A program made the position numbers and the translations under genes. This document shows, piece after piece, positions 1 through 7,400 of a stretch of DNA of 24,575 bases. The notes under the pieces are model-generated. The model worked only from the letters and a program-made list of their open reading frames with translations, was not told where the DNA came from and made no database searches. The stretch comes from a virus. The DNA lies in IMG/VR virus record IMGVR_UViG_3300020185_000252, positions 1 to 24,575 of that record; one strand, given 5' to 3'. Each line of letters opens with the position of its first letter. Positions within the stretch are counted from its first letter, which is position 1.

Positions 1-881
1 GCTACTGTATCCGAATTAGCATTACCAAGAGTAACGTTACCATCTACTGAGAAGTTACCACCGACTGAAGCAGCACCAGTTACTGTTAATGCATCTCCAA
101 TAGTAACATCATCGGGTAAGCTTAGTGTAACTGTGACATCGGTTCCAGATTTAGAAGAAACTGTAACAATCTCATTTGCAGTACCAACAATTCTTAGATC
201 GTCGGTTAAAAGATCAACATCGCCTGTACCAGTATCGCCATTAACTGTTAATGCAGTTGCAACGTTTGCGACACCTGCTGCTGTTAATTGGCCTTGAGCA
301 TTAACTGTAAATGTTGGAATCTGAGTTGCAGAACCATATGAACCAGCTGTAACACCAGTATTAGTAATAGAAATTGTTGAAGTATCTGCGCCATCATCAT
401 TAGATACTGTAATACCAGTTCCACCGGTTACTGCACCACCAACTGTATCATAGATGAATTCTGCTAATGAATCTGATGTACCATTAATATATACGTTATG
501 AAGAACAGTCTTACCCGTTCCGTTCGGGTCAATAATAACATCGCCGTTAGTATTGGTAGAAGATAATGTATTAAGATCAAGTCTTAGATTATCTACATTT
601 AATTGATTAATCTTATTACTTGAATCTGTAATAATTGCACTAGACGCTGTAAGAGTTCCATGAACGTGATCTAATAATCCAGTAAAGTACTTACCACCAA
701 TTAAGTCTACACTAGAAGCAACTCCACCAGATTCTGCGCCTGTACCAATGTATAATCTATCACCATTATTTGCTTGTGTACCAGCTACGTAGGAGTATGC
801 TAATTCACCTGTTTTAATATTACTAGGTGCGCTGGTGGTTGCGCCCGTAGTTAAGATTTTTATTCTTGTTAAATTAGCCAC
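1..881 (-). CDS. Fibre-type virion structural protein (N-terminal part; runs off the left edge)
   Basis: The reading frame is open from a GTG at 881-879 to the window edge, about 293 codons, with no stop. The protein starts [20 protein letters not shown] and continues with a TGELAYSY segment, a GDRLYIGTG segment and then Gly/Thr/Asn-rich beta repeats. This is the architecture of T4-type cyanophage fibre proteins. Around residues 155-195 it carries a TGVTAGSYG ... [13 protein letters not shown] repeat, the common phage-fibre version of the GHVT repeats in the 2488-residue fibre. The GTG start is supported by a perfect AGGAGG nine bases upstream and by a TAGTG overlap with the stop of the preceding gene; no nearby ATG in this frame has such a site. 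A role in receptor binding or as an accessory fibre is inferred. The C terminus lies outside the window. Confidence 0.85.
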   Translation of the reverse strand, partial: MANLTRIKILTTGATTSAPSNIKTGELAYSYVAGTQANNGDRLYIGTGAESGGVASSVDLIGGKYFTGLLDHVHGTLTASSAIITDSSNKINQLNVDNLRLDLNTLSSTNTNGDVIIDPNGTGKTVLHNVYINGTSDSLAEFIYDTVGGAVTGGTGITVSNDDGADTSTISITNTGVTAGSYGSATQIPTFTVNAQGQLTAAGVANVATALTVNGDTGTGDVDLLTDDLRIVGTANEIVTVSSKSGTDVTVTLSLPDDVTIGDALTVTGAASVGGNFSVDGNVTLGNANSDTV

Positions 882-1126
882 TAGTAAGTGCCTCCTATGA
901 TGTTCAGATTTTCATTTTCAATCTGAGTTGTAACTTTATATTCTCCAGCGGTGCCATCATACATCATCATAACACCATCACTCTGCCCCGATGTATTTAC
1001 ATCAGCAAGATCGCCTAGGCTTAATTCGCCTGCTTGGATCTTCATAGTAGTAGCTACAATTTCTTGTTGTGCGTTAGCCTTACCTTTTAATTTTCCTGTA
1101 TTTCTAACTTTAGCTTTTATACCCAT
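881..1126 (-). CDS. Small virion-associated protein, 81 aa, function unknown
   Basis: A short basic N terminus ([20 protein letters not shown]) is followed by a segment of the type [20 protein letters not shown] and [10 protein letters not shown]. That pattern recurs in small proteins and fibre N termini of marine T4-like phages, but I cannot assign a function. Its ATG overlaps the stop of the BppU-like gene as TAATG, and its own stop overlaps the GTG of the next fibre gene as TAGTG. The three genes are therefore probably translated together. An AGGAG and an AAGGG lie upstream of the start. It could be a fibre adaptor or a minor baseplate component; that is a guess from position only. Confidence 0.75.
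   Translation of the reverse strand: MGIKAKVRNTGKLKGKANAQQEIVATTMKIQAGELSLGDLADVNTSGQSDGVMMMYDGTAGEYKVTTQIENENLNIIGGTY
891..896 (-). promoter_or_regulatory. Strong ribosome-binding site deciding the GTG start of the left-most fibre gene
   Basis: The minus strand reads AGGAGG, then nine bases, then GTG at 881-879. The site lies inside the last codons of the 81-residue gene. It is one of the best Shine-Dalgarno matches in the window and is what identifies the GTG as a start. Confidence 0.8.
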
Positions 1127-1467
1127 TAGTTTGCCCTTGTCACTCCTGGTCTAACCTCTAATTGTCCTTCGATAATTCTTGTTATTTCACTTGTTGATGT
1201 TTTCGTAATCTCGACATCATACACGTATCTTCCAGCTTTTAATGCATTCGTAGTTGTGGCATTTAAAGATATCTTTACAATCCCGCCAGAAGCACTAAAT
1301 ACAGATGAAGTAAAAGCAGTTGAAGTTGTGGACGTATAAGTCTTTCTTAACTGCCCGGCAACCGTATACCCAGTAAGATCTAACGGATCACCATTAGAAT
1401 CTGTTACATCAATTTCAGCACCAAAAGTACTTCCTTGATCAACTGATAAATTAGAATATATCGCCAT
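1126..1467 (-). CDS. BppU-like baseplate/fibre adaptor protein, 113 aa
   Basis: The protein begins MAIYSNLSVDQGSTFGAEID, followed by DVTDSNGDPLDLTGYTVAGQ at about residues 21-40, AGRYVYDVEI at about 81-90 and IIEGQLEVRPGVTR near the end. The pattern 'dqG.tf...v.v.d..G.p.dLtGy.v.gqiRk' followed by a strand-rich Ig-like half matches the N-terminal BppU-type (baseplate upper protein) domain. That domain is often found as a stand-alone small protein in T4-type marine phages. An AAAGGAAA ribosome-binding site lies 6-7 bases before the ATG and overlaps the stop of the giant fibre gene. A TATAAATA late-promoter match sits 17 bases upstream. In lactococcal phages the BppU domain links receptor-binding proteins to the baseplate; the same role here is inferred. 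Confidence 0.75.
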   Translation of the reverse strand: MAIYSNLSVDQGSTFGAEIDVTDSNGDPLDLTGYTVAGQLRKTYTSTTSTAFTSSVFSASGGIVKISLNATTTNALKAGRYVYDVEITKTSTSEITRIIEGQLEVRPGVTRAN

Positions 1468-1479
1468 TCCGTATTTCCT

Positions 1480-4400
1480 TTAACTATTTATATCTTTTAA
1501 GCTTTCAATCTCAGCTCTAAGTAATTTATTTTCTTCTTTTAACTCTTTTATTGCTTCAATGAACAATGCAGATAGTTGGTTATAATCAACTGACTTATGA
1601 GTTTCACCTTCAACTTTTAAAGATTCAACCTCTTTAACAGCAGATGGTAATACCTCTTCTACATTCTGTGCAATTACACCAGCAGATTCTTTACCGTCTC
1701 TAATCCATTCAAAAGTAACACCATCTAATTGAGATACTTTATCAAGAGCGTTTTCAACTTTATTTACATTAGTTTTTAACTTAGCATCAGAGGCTGTTGC
1801 TGATGAGAATGCAATAATATCTCCATCGGCATCAATTTGACCTCCTGCAGAAAATCTAAGTTCATGTGTTCCTGTTGTATCACTCGTCCCACTATGACTA
1901 TCAAAATAAATATATCCAGTAGACGATGCATCGATTGTCATATTGCCAGTACCGATAGTACCCATTTTCCTGATCTGACTTCTTTGATCAGATAGTAATT
2001 TAACTGTTCCAACCTTTGTTGAATTATTTACAGCAGTAGTAAACTGATCAGCCCAGAAGAAAAGTTTCATTTCGGTAGATTTACTATTAGCAGTAATATC
2101 TGTACCACCGCCTGCAGCAGTATATGTACCTAATTCAAAGGTCGAGAATGCATTCTGGTTAACTTCCGCCGTTGTCGCGATAGTCATATCATCGCCACTA
2201 GGTGTTAAGGTGATATTGGTACCAGCTACATATTGTAGATCATGAGCAACCGACGGACTGCTCTGCTGTAATCTGTGAATTACGTTATTACCATTATCCA
2301 CAAACGAATGATCATAAGTTGAATTAGTATCAGTATTAGTATCCGTTGATGAAATATTAAATACTCCAGCGGATGGTTCACTAATTGTTACATTACTACC
2401 ACTCTGGAGTGTGAGATCGCCTGATCTATAAGTACCGCTGTCTTCTCTAATACGAGTAATTGTATTATCATTCGCTGAAGTAAACGTGACTTTCTGATTA
2501 GTGGCATCAAATGATACAGATGTAGCCCCAGATCCTGCAAATCTTATTTCTTCATTTTCTATTACTGTAAACTTATCTGTACCAGCAGAATCCGAAACTT
2601 TAAATCCGTCGCCCATATCAATCGTGTCAGAATTTGTATCAGTATCAGTAGAACTAATAGTAAATTTATTTGCATTAGTTCTTGTTACTGTTGTTGCTCC
2701 ACTTCCTACAAATTCAATATCGTGGGTAGTATTTCCGTCATGACCCGAACCAGTCAATCTAGCTTTTGTAGTTGAAGCTGGAATAGCTAGTGAATATTGG
2801 TTTTGAGTGTTTGTATCTGTATTTGTATCTGTATCTGACCAAGGTACATTAACTACCATTTGATTAGATGAATTAAGTTGTACACCGTATGTTCTACCTG
2901 CAGTTGATGATACACTATTAGCAGCAGTTGGGTTATCAGTATTGCTAAATAATTTAACAAGACCTAGTGTTGTACTAGTTGCAACCCCGTAGGTTGGAAA
3001 TGTTGGTAAAGTAAATGGCTTTGTAGTAACTCCAGTTACGTGGCCCTGACTATTGACCGCAACACCAGACACTACACTAAACGCTGCGCCATTACCTAGA
3101 GTTGTATTTGACGAAGTGGTAGATGTACTAGTTACATCTGAGTGACTAATTTCTAATCTATCGCTTTCGCCAGTGTTCACTGTAATAAAATTAGTACCTA
3201 TTGCAGTTCCACCGTCGATAGCTAATACTTCATCTTTAGTTATTGTCGCTACGCTGTTGCTGTCGTCTCTTACATAAAAGCGAGTTACGTCAGATTCACT
3301 AGGCTTCGGAATAGGATATACAGTACCATTGCTATCGCCAGTAAAGTACCATCGGTCGTTTGCTTCACTCCAATAAATTTCTGCATTTGTTAGCGATCCT
3401 CTATTAACAATCAGACCAGCATCTTCAGTTGGAGTAGAAGTAGCATTTGAGTTAAGCTCAATTTTATTATCTTCAGTAGTAACAGTCTCAGTATTCATTA
3501 TAGTCTGAGTACCTTCAACTCTTAGATTACCTCTGATTCTTAGATCTAGATCGTTGCCGCTGTCTCCAATATAAACAACACCTTGAGCTGGATTTAATCC
3601 TGCGAGCCTTGCTCTTAAGTTAGTATCATTAACATTAATGTCTGTATTTGTATCTGCGGCATGAATAGTTATTGTATCTGCAGATTCACTACCAGTAGTA
3701 GTAACAATTCCACTACCAATGATTCGGACATGATCTGATGTACCATCATTCAATCTAACATATGGATTAGTACTATTCCCTTGAACATCTAATGTAGCCG
3801 TTCTTTGTGACGTTAAGTAACCAGGATCTACAAAGTTAACAGTAACCTGATTTCCGCTTCTTGCAGTACTAATTGCAGTACCACCTGCAATATCTACAGT
3901 TTCATTTGTATCAATTTGAGCTGTGCCACCACTATCAGCAGTTAAATGCCAATGTTGATAATTATCATATCTGCTATCAAGATCCACTGTTCCAACGCTT
4001 CTAACGTGACCATAAGAATCAATATAGAAATCTTCAATTACAATACCGTTATTATTACCACCTACAAATGTTCCGCCTGATGTGAATAGATTGTGATCTA
4101 AACTTACCCCTCCATCGTATGTAGCAGTTATATGATTACCATCTTTCCAATTAGCAACACCACCATTTCCAACATCTAATCTTTTAGTACCATTTACATG
4201 AAGATCCCAACCAGCAAATCCAAGATCAGGAAGACCAATATTTCGTGTAGCAATTGTTGCATTAGCGTCAGTAACATGACCAAGAGTATTAGTTGTAATA
4301 TTAAAATCTAAATCAGAAATTACTGTAGCGCCAGTTAATGCACCAGTATCGATATTAATATCATCACCATCATAGGTTGGTGGAGTATAAACGTATGATT

Positions 4401-7400
4401 CAGTTGCTGATGAAATAGCAGTAATATGACCATAAGTATCAAGAGTAATATCTTGAATATATGTTCTTCCACTATTATTTACAGAACCTTGATTTGAAGT
4501 GTCCGCGTGATTAATAGAAATATGATCGCTTCCAGCAGATACACTTAATGTAATACCGGAGTTTCCTGCGTCAAGATAAAGCGTATCATTATTACCATCT
4601 GCAACAACAGTTCCTAGTACGGTATCAGCTAAATTTCTAACTGCGATATTTTTAAATATATATTGCGATGAACCTTTGTCAGTATTAATTAATCCAGCAG
4701 AACTATTTCCTGTTTGGTTAGCAGTCATTGAGCCAGAACCAGATAGTCCGGAAGAACCGCTTACTGTAAATGTTCCATTACCTATTGTAGGAATCGTAAC
4801 CGTCGCTTCGGTAGCTGTTGCTCCAGTAACGTGACCAAAGGTATCAAACGTAAACGCAAGGTCTTGTATAAAGGTATTACCACTATGATTTTCAGTAAGA
4901 TTACTTACTGATGAAGTGTCTTGGTGAGATATAGTAATGTTACTTTCAGTTCCAACTAATGCTCCAGCAATGTCAATTCCAACGCCTTCGATAAGATCAA
5001 TTTTATCTCCAGGGAATACATCATCAACCTTTGTGTTATTTACTTTAATTTCAAAGGATGGGTTTGTTGCTTGATATCTTGTATCAAAGTCTGCAGATGT
5101 TACACCAGTTACGTGACCTTGAGCATTAGTAATAATTGACTTAATGTATTGACCATCTTGTGTACCTGTAACACCATATGTTCCAGCAGTACCAAGAGCA
5201 TCATGATTAATTACAACACCATCTCCAGAGATTGAAGTTGTAAGATCGGCTCCTGTAGTAAATGCAAGTGAATCAGTATTCGAGTTTGCTGCAACACTAC
5301 CGCTATCAGCAGTAATAGTTTTCCATATATATTGTGATGAACCTCTATCAGTGTTAATATAATTAGTAACAATAGTAGCGCCTGTTTTTACAGAAGTTTC
5401 GCTAAGACCAGCTCCTGCGCTAAACGTTAAGTTGTCGCTTGGACCAAAATCGACTCCTTCAACTTGAGGAGTTGCGAGTGTGGCAGAAGATAGAATCAAA
5501 GAACCATCAGCTTCCCATCGGTCAGTCGCATAGTTATATACAATACTATGAGCGCCTGTTACGTTAGAAGCAACACCGCTTGGACTTGTGATTGGACCAA
5601 CCTCAAAACCAAAACCACCAGTTGATGGTTCGGAAGTTAAACCGTTACCGGCAAGAACTAATGTATCTTCGACTGTTAGAGTTTCAGTATTTAATGTTAC
5701 ACTATCACCTTCGACATATAGATCACCGGCAATATATAGATCTTCTCCAATACCTACGCCACCCACAACAGTTAAAGCACCAGTTGTCGTTGAACTAGAA
5801 GCAGTATTATTAGTAATACTTACTGCACCTCTTAATGTCGAACCAAGTGCAACATCTAATGTTCCGTCTGTATCTACATTACCGGAAATATCTAAAGAAC
5901 CAGCATCTAATTCACCTGACAGTGTAATATTTCTAAATCCTGTAACATCTTTATTTGCATCAACAACTACGGCTTTTGAAGCAACAACTGTTCCAGCATT
6001 TGTTCCATCGATTCTTTCTAATTCTGTTTCATTAATAGCAGCCGATCCGATAGTAAATGATGTTCCAGTAATTGCTCCACCTGTTATAGAACCAGATGTA
6101 GTAATAGTAGATGTTCCAATATTAATACTTCCAAATCCTGATGTAATACTACCAGCATTTAGTGCACCAACTGTTGTAACATTTGATAATGTATCTAATG
6201 CAGATTCAAAGTAGGTTTCAAAGTTCTGAAGACCAACTTGCTTCATCGTTCCATTATCATTTACGACTAATCTATCAGCATCTACAAGAGTTGTAGAAGT
6301 AGCAGATGTTCCACCATCCATTACATTTAATTCTGTAGCAGTAGCAGTAACCGTTGTTCCATTAATTGATAATCCATCGGTTTCGATTGAACCGTTAACA
6401 TCAACATTACCTTCGATATCAACATCATTATTTACGATTAAATTATTTGTGACTGTTAAGTTATTGGCAAAGGTTGCATTGGCACCATTACCTGTGAGCA
6501 TTGTAGATGAGCCAGATTTAATAAGAATATTATTGGTACCACTTACTTTGTCTATTTCTCCAAATTGAGCACCACCAGCTTTTAATGTTATATTTCCAGA
6601 ATTAGAATCTAGTATAACATCTCCAGCAGAATCAATAGTAAAAGTTCCAGAGGTTACATTAAATGCATTTGAACCAGCACTAATCTCATACGTTGATGCA
6701 TCGAAGACACCTTCGATTTCATTAATCGCACCTACTAAATGAGATGCTGATGTGCCTAGGGTAACAGATCCGCTTGTATGAATATCATCATAGATTTCAT
6801 TAATAGCGTCTAGAATAGAAGTTTTATCTGCTGTTTTAAGATCAGACATTTCTCTTCTAGATCCGCCAGATCCAGCATTACCTGAATTAAATAGATCAGC
6901 TTCGATTTCGTTAATCGCACCTTGAATAAATTTGTTTGTTGTATTAAGAGTTGTAAGTGATCCTGAAACTAAAATATCATCTTGTGTATTTTTAATAGCA
7001 GTTGTAAGGTCAGCTCCTGTATAACTTGTATCACCGATTTCAGCATCAAGAACTCTGACTGCTCCAGAAAGATCAGTAGAGTTGGCAGCATCGACAGGAC
7101 CACCAGTTCCAAACACCATGTTACCAATCTGTGATTCGTGTTCGATGATAGCGTCTCTTACATTTTGAGCAGCAGTAGTAAGAGTATAATTTGCGTTTGC
7201 GCCTCTTAGTACTGTTTCAATTTCGTTAATAGCAGCAATTATGTTATTAGCATTCGTGCCCATAACATAACCAGTTCTTTGAGTTGTATCATCTCTTAGA
7301 ACATTTTCTAATTCGTTAATCGCAGAAACTGCATCAGTTGTTACATTAGTATCTAATACTGCATGGTTACCAAGCTCAGTTCTTAGTTCTTCAATTGCTT

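Noticed and set aside
5588-6214. Plus-strand frame of 208 codons opposite the giant fibre
   Set aside because: It lies wholly opposite an intact fibre gene. Its Pro/Val/Ser-rich content is what the complement of Thr/Gly/Asn-rich codons gives, and it has no ribosome-binding site or known motif.
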